Counted from the stretch's first letter, positions 20,453 through 32,304 are shown. The stretch is DNA of 64,000 bases from Tremella fuciformis (GCA_032768795.1 CP136491.1:558001-622000); one strand, 5' to 3'. Notes: generated from the letters alone by a model not told the origin. Translations and numbers: made by a program.

Positions 20453-21975
20453 TCACAGGAAGAAGGTGCGCCGGGATACCTCCATCTTAGGCTGCAATGG
20501 TCAGTCCAGCTCAACCCTCGAAAGGCTCAACACACCTTCCACTTCCACTCATATTCTTGCTCCTCGTCAAGGGGTGGCACAACAACAGCATTTTCAGGCT
20601 TGGCGGTGTTCACTGAGATCTTGCCGATTTCTCCGGCCGCTTCATCCTCGTCCATCCTTTCTTGTCGAGACACTGCTTCATCGTAGACGTCGTCCCCCTC
20701 GCCGGGATCGCCGCCAGCGGCGACTCGTCCATCTGGCGTCGTCACCGCCGGGAGTCCTTTCCGCAACCATCGGAGCTTTAGTGTAAACCTAGGGCCGATC
20801 TCTTGAAGACGCGCTTTGGTCGGGGACGAGAACATGTAGCGATGACGCCGGAAGAATAAGAAATCGCGCTGATTGTGCAAGGTGACAACCTGTCGACCGC
20901 GAAATTGGGGCAGTGGGGGGAACAGAGAGCCGAACAGTCGGCCCACAGAGTTGCCGAGCAAGGTGGAGAAGTTATTGAGGATGAGTTCGGCTACATGATC
21001 AGCGTTTCGGTCACCCGACACAGGATAGCTGACTTACGGGAGTGCGGTGAGGCTTTGGCATGGCCCTAAGCTGTCAGCATTCACTGTCGCCGGCAGTGTG
21101 GGGCACTGACATAGATCTCTGTGCAAAGCTGCACGCTGGACAGCTTGAAATACGCTGTGGGCCCGGCTGGTAGTCGGATGAGGGTTACAGCATCTGGACC
21201 GTCAGCCTTAGGTCCTCCTTTCGAGAGCGTTCCCCACTTGGCTCCTTGTGATCTTCGTTCACAATGAGAACCGCATCGAATTGCCTCTTTATGCTCCAAC
21301 GTGCTATGCGCCCCAGCTCGTAACCCTTGCCTTTAGGTCGTTTGAAAAACTCCCCGCCAGGAAAGACGTTCTTCAGGTCGTGACAGAATTGGTAGGTGAG
21401 CTTGCAAGGCGAAGGGGAAGTGGTGAGGAGAATCCTGGGAGGTGCTTGGTGAACCGGTTGTTCCGCTCGCGTTTCCACCTGAGCCTGCTCGTCCTCCGGT
21501 GTCTCTGCCTCGTCGTGGTCGTCCATATCTTCGTCCTCTCCGTTGCCTGCCGGAACTGCCTTTGGCTCTCTGACCGTGGAAGGCCCAGCCTCCGGCTGCT
21601 CCTCATCCTCCAGATCTTCCTCGTCACTCGGTGTCTCAGCCGGCCCGTTGACAGCCTTCGAGGCCTCCGCTGCGCGCTCAGCAGCAGCGCGCAAGGTAGC
21701 GGGATCGGACGTGAGGTATGAGCTGGTGTCGAAGACTCTCGTGTTGTCCAGCGTGCGTGGTACATTTGCTGCGAGACGCTGCTTCCTGAGCTCCTCGCCG
21801 CCGGGTCCTGTCTCTGCTTTCTTGATCTGATCCCATCAGCTCCTCCCCCAAGGTCATGGCCGGTCCAACCCACCTCGAGGCGCCGCTTCAGCTTGACCTG
21901 TTCCTTCTCCCGCTTGCTCTTCCGATGCACGTCTGACCTCTTCATAGCATTCCGGATCTTCTTGTCCCGTCCCAT
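20453..21975 (-). CDS. RPF1: Ribosome production factor 1 (Brix domain)
   Basis: 60S ribosome assembly factor of the nucleolus that, with its Brix-family kin, acts on 27S pre-rRNA. Start [17 protein letters not shown] at 21975, basic N-terminus, then an acidic stretch ([17 protein letters not shown]). Brix domain: [103 protein letters not shown]. The last tiny exon (20453-20491) supplies [12 protein letters not shown], the usual end of the family. Introns join RRLE to IKKAE, HKEP to NAV, EIY to GHAK, and PHS to PELI, all in frame. Some homologues begin earlier and an upstream 5' exon is possible. Confidence 0.9.
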
Positions 21976-22222
21976 CTTGTCGGCGTCCTCGTCCACTCCT
22001 GCGTATAGCTGAAAGATGAATGTTCGTCGCAATGACCGAAAAGATCTACATGCTTCGGACCTGTAAATTCTCCTCCGAGGTGGGTTCAATTTACGTAAGC
22101 TAACGCTTTGGCCACCCATTGAACCTAACAACGGCGAGAAAGGAGGGCGCGAGCAAAGTCAGTCGCGTCACCTTATCATTCTCCTTTACATATCATCGAC
22201 AGCTGCCTCGCTATTCGACAGC
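21976..22222. promoter_or_regulatory. Divergent promoter RPF1 / PIF1
   Basis: About 250 bp separate the start codons of two divergently transcribed housekeeping genes, so they must share upstream sequence. No specific site is claimed. Confidence 0.5.
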
Positions 22223-24536
22223 ATGCCGTCCATGTTTGCTGAGAGGCCCTCGGGGTCGACATCATCAGCGGCGATACATAATAGACCATTCTCGCGAGTC
22301 AACTCTTTCAAGCGCGACTGGGATGAGGAGCCGAAACCCTCTAGCGGACTGAAAGGTTCATCAACGGAGATACATTGGTCCCCCAGTCCCGAGCCGTGGG
22401 TTTCAGAACGATCATGATGCCTCGTAGCTGAGCATGTAGCGAGAAACCCAAGATCACGATTGCGACCCCTGCCGAGTCTGCAGCCCAGCGACGACGACTC
22501 GCCATTCTCGCCGGAATGAACACCAATGCGCCTGTCGTAGCTCCCCGACCAACTGCGACTCAGGCTCAGACTCGCGTACCGCCACCTCAACTACTTCCTT
22601 CTCTACCCTCCTCAAGCACCGCAAGCGCGCGATATGGCGAGAATAAGAAGCGGGCCATGCCTTGGGAAGAGGAGACAGGGTCAGCCCAACGCTCCGTGCC
22701 GTGAAGCGACTGACCCGCAGGGCTGCCAAGAAGACCATGAAAATGCCTGCTATAGAGGAGATCAAGCGCCCTGGGTCGGCCATGTCTGCTACCTCGACCG
22801 GATCGAGTAGTTCAGACCGGCGAAAGCTGAACATCAAGCAAAGAATCACCCTCAGTCTCGAGCAACAAAAGGTCTTGGCGATGGTGGTTGACGGGAAGAA
22901 CATGTTCTTCACTGGTTCCGCAGGTCTGCATTGCTTCTCCAGAAGAAGCGAGGATACGCTGATGCAAAGGAACGGGCAAATCGGTCCTGCTTCGAGAAAT
23001 CATCAAAGCGCTGCGGAAGAAATATGTAACATCTCCAGACGCTGTGGCGGTGACGGCGTCTACCGGTATCGCTGCCTGTAATATCGGAGGTATCACCCTG
23101 CATTCTTTTGGCGGAGTCGGTCTGGCGAACGAAGAACCAGATGTCATGATCACGAAATTGAGAAAGAACAAGAAAGCCGCCGCCAGGTGGCAGAGGACCA
23201 AGGTGCTGATCATCGATGAAGGTAGGCGCAATCATTTGTGGATGTCCCATCATATCTTACTTGCAGTTTCGATGGTTGATGGCGACCTTTTCGATCGGTT
23301 TGCCAAGCTTGGGCAATTGATGCGCAAGAGTAAACAGCCTTGGGGCGGAATCCAGATCATTGTGACAGGCGACTTCTTCCAACTTCCTCCGGTAACAAGA
23401 GCAAATCAGACCCCGAAATTCTGCTTTGAGGCTGCGACATGGGACGAGACCATCAGCTTGTCCGTCAACCTCACTCGTGTCTTCCGTCAAAAGGATCAGA
23501 GTGAGTCTCGCTTGTCCAACATGATGCCGAATACTTACCATGACAGCCTTCGTTGATATGCTCAACGAGATGCGCGTCGGAAAGCTTTCGCCCGACTCAA
23601 TTCAACGATTCAAGAAGCTGTCTCGCCCGATCATATACGACGACGGCATCGAGCCGACTGAGTTGTTCCCCAGACGCGAGGATGTGGACCGGTCAAATGC
23701 GCAGCGTTTGGCCGCACTGCTCGAAGAAGGCTACACATACAACGCCATTGATGGCGGCACCGTCACGGATTCTGTGCAACGTGAGAAGATCTTGTCGAAC
23801 TTCATGGCGCCGCAATCCCTCACTCTGCGCACGAACGCTCAAGTCATGTTGATCAAGAATGTGGACGAGACACTCGTGAATGGCTCTATGGGCAGGGTGC
23901 TCGGCTTCTGCCACAAGCAGTTCTATTTTACCGACACTGCAGGCAGGTGGCTGCCTGAAGGGCCAAGTGACGACGACCTCGATGCTGCGGCACGCGAGAA
24001 GCTCGAAAAGTCTCGGGAAAGGATCGCCGAAAGCCTGCGGGCGGGCGGCAGTCGACCGAATCCCGTGGTCAGATTCAGTGTGCCCGGCGGCGGTCAGAGG
24101 GACATGTGCGTGGATGTGGACAGCTTCAAGGTCGAGTTGCCGAATGGCGAGGTCCAGGCGAGTCGAAATCAGCTGCCATTGATTCTGGCTTGGGCTATGT
24201 CGATTCACAAGAGTCAGGGGCAGAGTACGTGACCGCCCATGACCGAATTCGCAAGGCTCACCCTTAGCTCTGGATCGAGTCAAGGTCGATTTAGGTAAGG
24301 TATTCGAGAAAGGACAAGGTCAGCTGCAACACAGATGGCATCGCAAACCGAGCTGACTGAAAGCCTATGTCGCGCTGTCTCGTGCTACCTCTTTGGAGGG
24401 CCTACAGGTCCTCGGCTTCAGCGCTGACAAGGTCAGCTTGGTGCCAGGTTCGGGCATTGGGCTGACTCGACAGGTCATGGCGCATCGCAAAGTCGCGGTC
24501 TGGTCGACCAAGCTGCGCGACCTGAACGACGCGTAG
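22223..24536 (+). CDS. PIF1: PIF1-family 5'-3' DNA helicase
   Basis: Superfamily 1B helicase acting on G-quadruplexes, telomeres, replication forks and mitochondrial DNA. Start MPSMFAERPSG at 22223 with a disordered N-terminus. Motifs: LSLEQQKVLAMVVDGKNMFF, Walker A SAGTGKSVLLREII (split by an intron), AVTASTGIAACNIGG, LHSFGGVG, Walker B KVLIIDEVSM, VTGDFFQLPPV, NLTRVFRQKDQ, QVMLIKNVDETLVNGSMG, and the C-terminal AWAMSIHKSQGQTLDRVKVDLG and AYVALSRATSLEGLQVLGF. At least eight introns (for example 22396-22439) restore frame. The last exon ends VWSTKLRDLNDA. Nuclear versus mitochondrial targeting cannot be decided; alternative starts are known in the family. Confidence 0.93.
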
Positions 24537-24931
24537 AGACTCTCCACCGTCGTAGTGCCATCTGTGCCGGCGCAGCGTTACGCCATCTCTCGCTCATGTT
24601 GATCCTGGACTCTCCATCCCATCGCACATCGCCAATCCGCGGACACTCATGTTTTGTACCATAACGCATAAGCCTCACCTGACACCCACGTGTCTTACCC
24701 ATGCATGATCTTCCTACTGTTCGCAGCAGAATGCACGATGTGGACTCCCTTGATCACGCGCGTGCCCACTCTATACCCGATGCATGCAGAAAAAGCAAGA
24801 GACCAATGAGAAGATGATAAGGAGAGAAATAGAGGACGGCTCTTTGTGCCGGGCGGGTGTTAGGGGTGCGTCCGGACGATAAGGTAGACCGAGTCTCCGT
24901 GTAATGTTTAGCGGTGTAATGTGGACCCGTA
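24537..24931. other. Convergent intergenic region
   Basis: About 395 bp between the PIF1 and GDP-mannose pyrophosphorylase 3' ends. An open frame continues from the latter to 24754, but the residues after EPRIV are not conserved in type. Nothing else recognised. Confidence 0.4.
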
Positions 24932-26718
24932 TCATCTCTGTTCGTGTCAGCGGTCAAGACGTGGATATACGCTGTTGACGTACACATGACAATGCGTGGC
25001 TCGGTGATGCTCGATGAGATCTGCAATCAGCACCAGCAGATCTTGACACGAGTTGATGAGACTCACGCTCTTGTGGGGAAGCACTGATGCGCCGTTGACG
25101 TAGAGTTCGTCCTTGATAGTGACGTCGTCTCCGAGCACGGTGATGTTCTCTACTCGAGTCTATTCTGTCAGGAGAGGGCACTGTGATGGTGTATGAGACT
25201 TACCCATCGGCCAACGGTCGAGTTCCAGCCAACGATCGAGTTGGCAATCCACGAGTGGTCCCGTACGGTGGCGTTGGAGAGCACGACACAGCGTTGTAGA
25301 CGGACGCCCTTGCCGATCTTGACACCTGGACCAACGACAACATTGGGGCCAAGCACAGCGGTCGGATCGATCTCGGCGGTCTGCTGTCAATGCACAACTC
25401 CCGCATGAGGACTCGGCGGCGCGAAGAGTAGACTCACGGGGTCCACAAGCACGTTTCCACCGTAGACAAACTTGTTTTGCGACGGGTCGGAGAGGAGAGG
25501 CGAGTGTTGCGAGGTGAGCCAGGAGAGGTAGAGGCAGGTACCAGCGATGTAGTCTTTGGGCTGTCCGACATCCATCCAGAATCCGGGAAGGTCCCAGCAG
25601 TGCAGCTGCTCGTCCGCGACCATCGCCGGGAAGGTCTCTTTCTCGATAGATGTAGGGCGGAGCTGAGGTCAGTCCGCTGCTGCGCGAAGCACAAGTGACA
25701 TCGCGCACCTCAATTCTGCTCAAGATGCTGGGGTTGAACATGTAGATACCGGCGTTGATGCGGTTGCCGACGAATTCCACGGGTTTCTCGACGAATCGGT
25801 CGATCATGGTAGATGCGGGCTTGGTGACGACGACACCGTAGTTGGAGGGCTCGGCGACCTTTGTGACCTGCATGTCAGCATCCATAGCTATCAGGCAGCT
25901 ACCAGCTGACCATGATGGATCCCTCTCCACCGTGAGCCAAGTGGAAGTCCCGGAACGCCTCGAAGGGGTAGGTGCAGGTGACATCGGCGTTGAGGACGAA
26001 GAAGGGGGAGTCGTCTTTGCCGAGAATGTCGCGAGCAAGGGCAAGCGGTCCAGCTGGGCGGTCAGCTCGTCCTGGAGCACACTGTGACCCGTGTGTGCAA
26101 TGTGGATATGATCGGGCGCGCGGCAAAGGAGGGTCGGATGGTTTGGGGTGGTGGTGGACTCACCGGTGCCCAGCGGCTCTGTCTCGACGGAGAAGGTGAT
26201 GCTGATCCCAAGCTCCTCCTCGGTCTTCTTCAGCACGGCTACCATGACCTCTGGTCGGTAGTTGACGGCAAGCACAATGTCCTTGACACCAGCCTAAGAT
26301 GGTCAGCTGCGCCTCGGGCGGGCGGGCGGTGCGGGGCAGAAAGGGCGGGGGTGCAGCTCACCTTGACAAGGGCTTCGATCTGGTGCAAGCTGGGCGTCAG
26401 TATGGCTTGTACATGCAAGAGCGGTCCTAAAGACACGTCGAAAAGAGGTGTAGCGCGGTCCCACTTACATGATAGCCTGCGGGCGTCAGTCATCATCCGG
26501 CCGAAAGAGGTCTGGAGCTCACCTTGTTGCAGAACTCGACCAAAGGCTTGGGCCATGAGAGCTGTAGAGGTCAGAACAGCTGCTCTTCGCGTCTTCTATG
26601 TCCAAAGAGACACCCACGGTCAAGGGACGCAGACGGGTGCCGAAGCCACCGACAAGAATCAAGGCGTGTCTGATCAGCTTTGACAGTTCGAGGGCGGCAT
26701 GGGAAGACCTATCTTCAT
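24932..26718 (-). CDS. MPG1: Mannose-1-phosphate guanylyltransferase (GDP-mannose pyrophosphorylase)
   Basis: Makes GDP-mannose from mannose-1-phosphate and GTP in the cytosol, feeding N- and O-mannosylation and capsule or cell-wall mannans. Motifs: [145 protein letters not shown], then left-handed beta-helix hexapeptides ([49 protein letters not shown]), ending TEPRIV. At least ten short introns. Oddities: ATGAAG at 26718 is one nucleotide out of phase with every canonical splice to the HALILVGG exon, so the first exon is uncertain; the last intron (GTGTAC...ACAGAG) is also a guess, so the 3' end may differ slightly. Confidence 0.88.
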
Positions 26719-27187
26719 GGTGAGTTGGTGGTCGTTGGGGAGTGAGGAAGAGTTTGGTGTCGATGTGAAGATACAAAATGCGAGAGAGCGAGTCGAGCAG
26801 CTGTGTCCAGGACCACCTCGCAGATGGCTAGCTTGACAGAGACAGAGAAAGAGGAAAGAGAAGAGTGAGAGAGACCGTTACACGTTGGATCCTCTTGCCC
26901 CCTGTCCTGGCAGTCTCCACCCAAACTTGCTGAACGCGGCTCTTGGCCGGATCGGCTCAGGGTCCAATCTCGCCAACGTTAGGCTCGAGGGGGATTCAGG
27001 GTCCAAGACCATCCGCACCCGAGCAACCACCACGTGTATTTACGCCCCAGTCCCTCGACTGCGCCCCTCTGAATTGATCGGGAATGCTTTTCGTCTTTTT
27101 CTCCCGAGATTTCAGACAAGCTCTTGTGCTGAAAAGATCACTCGTTAATCCAGTCCACACACTTCACATCCAGCTCAATCCGACAAG
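26719..27187. promoter_or_regulatory. Divergent promoter MPG1 / RLP24
   Basis: About 470 bp between two divergent start codons, with a GA/CT-rich tract near 26838-26870. No specific binding site recognised. Confidence 0.45.
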
Positions 27188-27877
27188 ATGCGTATCGAAA
27201 AGTGCTACTTTTGCTCTTGCAACGTCTACCCAGGGAGGGGAACAATGTTCGTCCGCAACGACGCAAAGACCTTCCGGTTCTGCTCGAGCAAGTGTCACAA
27301 AAACTTCAAGATGAAGCGTAACCCGAGAAAGGTCAGGTGGACAAAGGCCTTCCGAAGGGCAAACGGCAAGGAGATGGTCATCGTGAGGGCCCCCCGACTG
27401 ATCACCGTCCTACCAGAGCTGACGTCGCTTCCAGGACTCGACGTTCGAGTTTGAGAAACGTCGGAACGTACCGGTGCGATACGACCGCGAGCTGGTGGCA
27501 ACGACCCTCAAAGCTATGGAGCGAGTACAGGAGATCAGGCAGAAGCGAGAAAAGGCATTCTGGAAGAACAGGTCAGCTCCCTGAAGTCTACGATGGCACT
27601 GCAGCTGACAGGCAGGATGTCGGGCAACCCGGCCAGAGAACTGCAGGCCCAGGCCGCCGACGTCGAGCGACATATCGAGCTCGTGCAGCCTCGCCGTGTG
27701 GCCGAGCCGGAGGAGCGACAGAAGATCAAGGAGAAGATCAAGGTGCGCGCGGCCAGCAGGAAGGTCATGGCGCAGCAGCAGATCAAGGCCGGATCGTCGA
27801 GCAAGAAGCGCGAGAGCCGGCTCATACCCGCCGAAGGAGGTGGTATGAGCATGGGCATGGGGATGCAGACGGATTAG
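27188..27877 (+). CDS. RLP24: Ribosome biogenesis protein RLP24 (eL24-like)
   Basis: Pre-60S assembly factor that holds the place of ribosomal protein eL24 and is released in the cytoplasm by Drg1. [18 protein letters not shown] with a four-Cys zinc ribbon (CYFC...CSSKC), [30 protein letters not shown], then [19 protein letters not shown]. Introns at 27383-27434 and 27572-27615; the product of 197 residues fits the family. The C-terminal helix-rich part ([20 protein letters not shown]) and the Met/Gly-rich tail are as expected. The acidic PDSE-type end of yeast Rlp24 is replaced by [13 protein letters not shown]. Confidence 0.95.
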
Positions 27878-28624
27878 AGCCATCCGTGTGGGCCTTGTTG
27901 GACTGGAGGAGCATATGTTGTAATTTACGATTTGACGGTACGTCATGCATGTGTCTACTGGCTGGACGCAGTTTATGTGGCATTGATCGATGGGCGGGCT
28001 ACAAACAAGCAGACCTGCACTTCCTCGATGACCAGGTGTCGCCCGAATTATACACACTCTGTAAACGCTCTCACCATCAGTCACTTGCGAATCAACACCT
28101 TCACATGGCTGCGGGATTGGAGTAGGAGCTCTTGTGTAGGGCGGCGAGGTGTGGAAGCAATCCGTTCCGGCCTGTGAGAGGCAGACGCCCTAGCTGTCTT
28201 GCAGTCCGCGAACTCCTGGGAGAGGACACATTTCGTCCACGCCGACCTCCCGGTCTCAAGCAATCATCTCGACATTACGGGCGTTCTTGCGGCTCCGTCC
28301 CTGCGCGGTCTCTTCAACCAAGGTGAGGGGCGTCGCACGGAGCATATTTGCCACCCGTTCACCCCTATCGGACAGCCATATCTGGTGTCAGCCTCAGTGT
28401 TCGGAGTCGTGCAGGTGACAGAGATGACACTGACACGCGCAAGATGACCCCTGACACTCGACGTTCCTTTGCAGTCATTTCTACCTCAACGGATGATCCT
28501 CAACGGCAACCTTCAACTGTTACATATCTCACAGACCCGACCATTCTTACTTACCAGCGTCACTCTCAACCATCGTCCCTAACCATCCTTCAAATCTTTT
28601 CCCACCACTACCCTCCTCGCAAAC
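27878..28624. other. Intergenic region before the lineage-specific island
   Basis: Holds the RLP24 3' UTR, one copy of a 34-bp dispersed repeat (27934-27967) and the upstream region of the ORF at 28625. No supported gene. Confidence 0.4.
27934..27967. repeat. Dispersed short repeat, copy 1
   Basis: GACGGTACGTCATGCATGTG then CTGGCTGGAC matches 32668-32701 (GACGATACGTCATGCATGTG then TTGCTGGAC) over about 34 bp. The palindromic core is ATGCAT. Function unknown; the second copy follows an LTR relic, so it may be a remnant of mobile DNA. Confidence 0.5.
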
Positions 28625-29539
28625 ATGGCCGCCTGCATGACAATGTACAGAGATTACGCATCTGATACTACCGACTTCCAGTATCTCCATCCTTCCACCA
28701 CCACGGCCGACACTCCCACCCTCAGCGTTCCCAGCATCGAGTCCTTCTCAAGGGCCAATAAAGACCTTTCGACTCCCACAATCGGCGCTACAACCATGCT
28801 CGTTCCTAACATCGTCACGACAGCGAGCTCTCATTCTTCTCTCAAGGCCAGCAGTAAGGAGGAACCTGTCACAAGCAGCCTCCACGACACCACCGCTGCA
28901 TCGGTCTCACAAATCGAAGATCAAGTTGGAAGCATCCCTACAGCAACCACGATCTCAGACAGCCAGTATCCATCAAGCCCGTCATCTAGCGCCGCAGACG
29001 ATCCGCATGCTCATGCCGATCCTCCCGCGGAGGTGATAGATTGGATTCCGCAGAACCACTCCGATGTCGATGCACAGTCGCAGTCCACAGTGCCTTCCAT
29101 CTTCATCAGCAAAGCCGAATCCCCGAGGTTGCCCAGAGTCAAGATAAATCCCAGTCTCTTGGATCCTAGGGGGACCTGGGCGCCAACTGATAAGCTCGTC
29201 CAAAGCTTTCTCAGGGGGAGGGGCAAGAAAGATGCCCACAGATATGCGTCCCTCATCGAAAATTTCAAGGCCAATAACCCCACGGCGCGGTATCTGCGGC
29301 CTTTCATACAGAAAGAGAGCATAAACCCAACATGCGCTGATACCGATGTCGAGTTCAAATACTGGGTTGGAAGTCTGTGCAACTTCACTCTGCAACATAG
29401 GAGGCAGTCGTTCGGTGCGAGCATCGAGCGCGACACAGCTCTCAAACTGAAATGGTCAGACCACAGCTTGCACGAAGAAACGCGTGTTGTGGGGGTCTCT
29501 GGGGAATACAGTAACATGATGCGGAAGGATCGTCCATGA
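28625..29539 (+). CDS. Unrecognised Ser/Thr-rich protein with C-terminal helical module (island family)
   Basis: Intronless frame of 304 residues, start MAACMTMYRDYASD in good context (CAAACATGGCC). Residues 20-170 are rich in Ser, Thr, Pro and Asp and probably disordered. From about 175 a more ordered part follows: LLDPRGTWAPTDKLVQSF, GKKDAHRYASLIENFKANNP, TARYLRPFIQ, DVEFKYWVGSLCNF, ERDTALKLKW. No signal peptide or membrane segment. I do not recognise the family. A decayed paralogue at 34020-34605 shares both protein and DNA similarity, including some bases past the stop, so the gene was duplicated as a segment. Related C-terminal modules seem present in the ORFs at 31802, 33241, 35650 and about 37000. 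Confidence 0.6.
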   Translation: MAACMTMYRDYASDTTDFQYLHPSTTTADTPTLSVPSIESFSRANKDLSTPTIGATTMLVPNIVTTASSHSSLKASSKEEPVTSSLHDTTAASVSQIEDQVGSIPTATTISDSQYPSSPSSSAADDPHAHADPPAEVIDWIPQNHSDVDAQSQSTVPSIFISKAESPRLPRVKINPSLLDPRGTWAPTDKLVQSFLRGRGKKDAHRYASLIENFKANNPTARYLRPFIQKESINPTCADTDVEFKYWVGSLCNFTLQHRRQSFGASIERDTALKLKWSDHSLHEETRVVGVSGEYSNMMRKDRP

Positions 29540-30779
29540 GGTCCTGCAATGGGTGCTGTGAGAGTACAAGCAGGCATGCATACTTGGCTTAGCAAAGACG
29601 AAGCGCGCGAGGCTGAGCTGGGCATAGGTAGCCCGTCTCCCTAACAGTATTCCTGTCCGGTCAAGTATCGACGTCTGGACTTCGTCCGATGCTGTTCACG
29701 CCTCAGATTGCGCCTGCGGGGCAGGTGGCGAGGTTTGTTGAGGCGCTGCACTGATGCGCCTTGTAATCGAGAATTGAAATCACCTTTGAGAACATTGCCA
29801 ATGTCATGAGCTCTTTGGCCTGAGGGAACAAGGTACACTACTGCTGTCCAGGTCTTCTCAGCGCTGCCCACAATGGGCAACCTGAACGATGTCTCATTGC
29901 TCTGCATGGGAGGCGGAACGTCCACTGGCCCTCAGGCTCACGCTCGTTGGACTCGCTCACGACCCGAAAGGAACGCTCCTTTTGACTCTCGCCTCTTCTG
30001 GTGTCAGTTTGCGCAACCTCCGCCTTCTGCTCGTCTTCAGGGTCATGCTTCTATACCTCGTCTCCCAGTCCATCCCTCGCCACTTCGCCACTGAAATACA
30101 ACTTTGAGCTTCGACCTGATGTCTGGGTCATCTGGGATCATCAAGCGTCTCTTTCAGAAGACCAAGCAGAAATGACGTTCCGAGGAGAGCGAGGCCAGCA
30201 GGAAAGTCTGAAGCTCCGACAAGCTATCACTCCTATATGTGACCCCTGAAGATTGTGGGACTGCTCTGATCGTAGGCACCTCCTCCCGCGTTAGACTGAG
30301 TAGGCGGATTTCCGACAACATACTTATTGAAGCATGCGTCGGCGTCGCTGGACTGCAATGACGACGGAGGCAGCCCAGTGTCTCAAAGACAGGCAAGGCC
30401 GAAAGCATGCACGGGTATCTTCGTATACGGAAAATCCTTTCACAAAGTCCTCCCCCCCCCCCCCCCCCCCCCCCCCCAACATCAAGCGCACGGAATGGTC
30501 AGGTCCGCTGAAACCTCAACAGTCTTCGAGATCTGCTTATGCTCCGACTGTCAGCGCTTTTGCACCGCGAAGCCAGTGGCTAGATGTACCGAGGACAGCC
30601 TGGAGGCTTCTGGTGGAAGCGTGCCGGAGGGTCGAGACCCCAGCCGAGCGAGAGAAGTGCTGCTTTGGTGGCAGCTCTGCGGCCGACCAAGATGACTGTG
30701 GCATGTGGCTCGAGCCTATTGTTGTCGGGGTCTCTTAACGGGGTTGAAGCTACGCCCTTCGCCATGCCAGAAGCGCGGA
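29540..30779. other. Gene-poor stretch with a C26 homopolymer
   Basis: No convincing coding region; only short overlapping ORFs. It contains the 26-nt run of C at 30452-30477. Confidence 0.4.
30452..30477 (+). repeat. Poly-C tract, 26 nt
   Basis: An uninterrupted run of 26 C, so the minus strand is G26, a strong candidate for G-quadruplex formation. The length may be inexact in the assembly. Confidence 0.9.
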
Positions 30780-31220
30780 CTGATCTCTGAGCGTTGTGTG
30801 AGGCTTCCTCAACTTCTTCGGTGTCATGTATGAATGGCATGCAAGTATCGGAGTCGACCTTAGTCTCGCCCGTTCCGATACTCTCTGCTGCCGCTCTGAG
30901 CTGTACATCGAGTCGATGACTCAAAGGGCCCCATTCAGCTATTGAGCCAAGTTCTTCACGGAGAAGCTTGCCGAGTCTTTCAAGAGGCAAGCGGCAGCAC
31001 GTCCATGACCCAACTCGGCGGGCACCTGCGGCCACTTGTCGCAGAGCATGCTTTGGAAGGATGTTGTCTGTAAAACGCTATCGAGGTGTCTCTTGCTTTG
31101 GTCCGCAAAGCGATGACGATCGCGCCTTTCATGAAAGACGGCTTCGCACGCGGTTGACGTGGCGAAGACATTATTTCCAATTCGACGGAGTTGGTCCACT
31201 TCGTGTTCCGTCAACCACAA
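30780..31220 (-). pseudogene. Decayed inverted relative of the 40699-41412 gene
   Basis: Two overlapping minus-strand frames read like one protein with a frameshift near 30950-31000. The pieces EAVFHERRDRHRF, VPAELGHGRAAACLLKD and LRAAAESIGTGETKVDSD...FIHDTEEVEEASHN line up in order with LFLFHEGAMKDLE, AELSHPLTCRAAYAEGLM and LRALGASIGQRIAQDS...YIPLDWGVQGENAES of the gene at 40699. Similarity is judged by eye. Confidence 0.4.
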
Positions 31221-31801
31221 CCGGACAATTCATGCCCTGATGGCCAGACCAGTGTCGGGATATGGCTGGCAAGATAGCAATCGGCGTCTGGGCTGCTCAG
31301 CACATGTCCGACAACCCTCTGCCCGCAGTGGAGCTCCCGGGCGCCTTCCACTCTCCTCCGTGAATTTCACACTCCCCGGTGGGTCTTGCAAAGTCCTGCA
31401 TGTCACATCAAAGGTGTGGCAACGTGCATCGAAGGCGAGTGGAGAAGAGGATATCACATCATACTCAAATCGACACTTGTGCGGCAGAACTCCGCTCGCT
31501 TATCTGCCTCAACCTTTCATCTCCAATCCCCGACGAGCGCAAAGGCTAAAAAAACAGAATCGAAAACACTGTTCAGTGCCAGTTTCCCCCTTGGGCGGAC
31601 ATCCAATAGCGGGCAGCCCTTTCTGTCCTCAAATCGGTCGTGCAGCTCCCTCTCCGCGACTTTCCCCGCTCAGCATATATATAGCAGATGTTCTGCTAGC
31701 TTCTTCATCAAGCTCTCCTCAAGCCTTAGCCTCATCCTCAAGTACCAAACTTATTTTCACTTTGCACTCACTCCGCAGAAGGTGGCCCCTGTTGAGTAAC
31801 A
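31221..31801. other. Upstream region of the 31802 ORF
   Basis: Contains TATATATAG near 31676-31684, about 120 bp before the ATG, a plausible TATA element. No supported gene. Confidence 0.35.
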
Positions 31802-32179
31802 ATGTCTAGTCAGCATTCCAATAATCAACCCGGGCGAGGATCAACTGGACGGTATTACGAAGTCACTCCAGACGAATACGGTCGTGTTTGGAGGGCTGAG
31901 CAATATCTGACGACACTCCAAACTCGGCCTCTATACAGGTCCTATGTGGCTTTGGCCACACTCTACATGCAAGCTGGGAGCAAGAGGACAGCTGATCGAG
32001 ATCATCGCCGCAGGAAAGCAACCCTGAGAAGTTCTGTTTCCCGGCTGAGTGCTGTCTGCTCGAATGATCGAGCTGATTTGACTGCAATGAGAGATGCTTT
32101 GAGAGAGGATCTGCAATCCACCCTGACCGGGGAGGAGTTTGATGATTACTGTGAGGATGAACAAGACGTTTTTGACTAG
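31802..32179 (+). CDS. Small unrecognised protein of the island family
   Basis: Intronless frame of 125 residues: MSSQHSNNQPGRGSTG, then a helical part DEYGRVWRAEQYLTTLQTRP, YRSYVALATLYMQAGSKRT, a basic stretch (DHRRRKATL) and an acidic end (TGEEFDDYCEDEQDVFD). The pattern D-x-Y...Y...L-x-x-L-Y...G and the acidic C-terminus recall the C-terminal half of the 35650 protein. The ATG follows a TATA-like element by about 120 bp. No known domain recognised. Confidence 0.5.
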   Translation: MSSQHSNNQPGRGSTGRYYEVTPDEYGRVWRAEQYLTTLQTRPLYRSYVALATLYMQAGSKRTADRDHRRRKATLRSSVSRLSAVCSNDRADLTAMRDALREDLQSTLTGEEFDDYCEDEQDVFD

Positions 32180-32304
32180 ATGTTTCCACCATCTCAACTC
32201 GCTCAACTCGTCACTCACCTGTTGAGTTGAGCGAGCCCCTCGGCGACCCCACCTCACGCCTGCTCCAGATGTGTCTGTCGGGCCAAGGAGGGAGTCGGAT
32301 CTCC

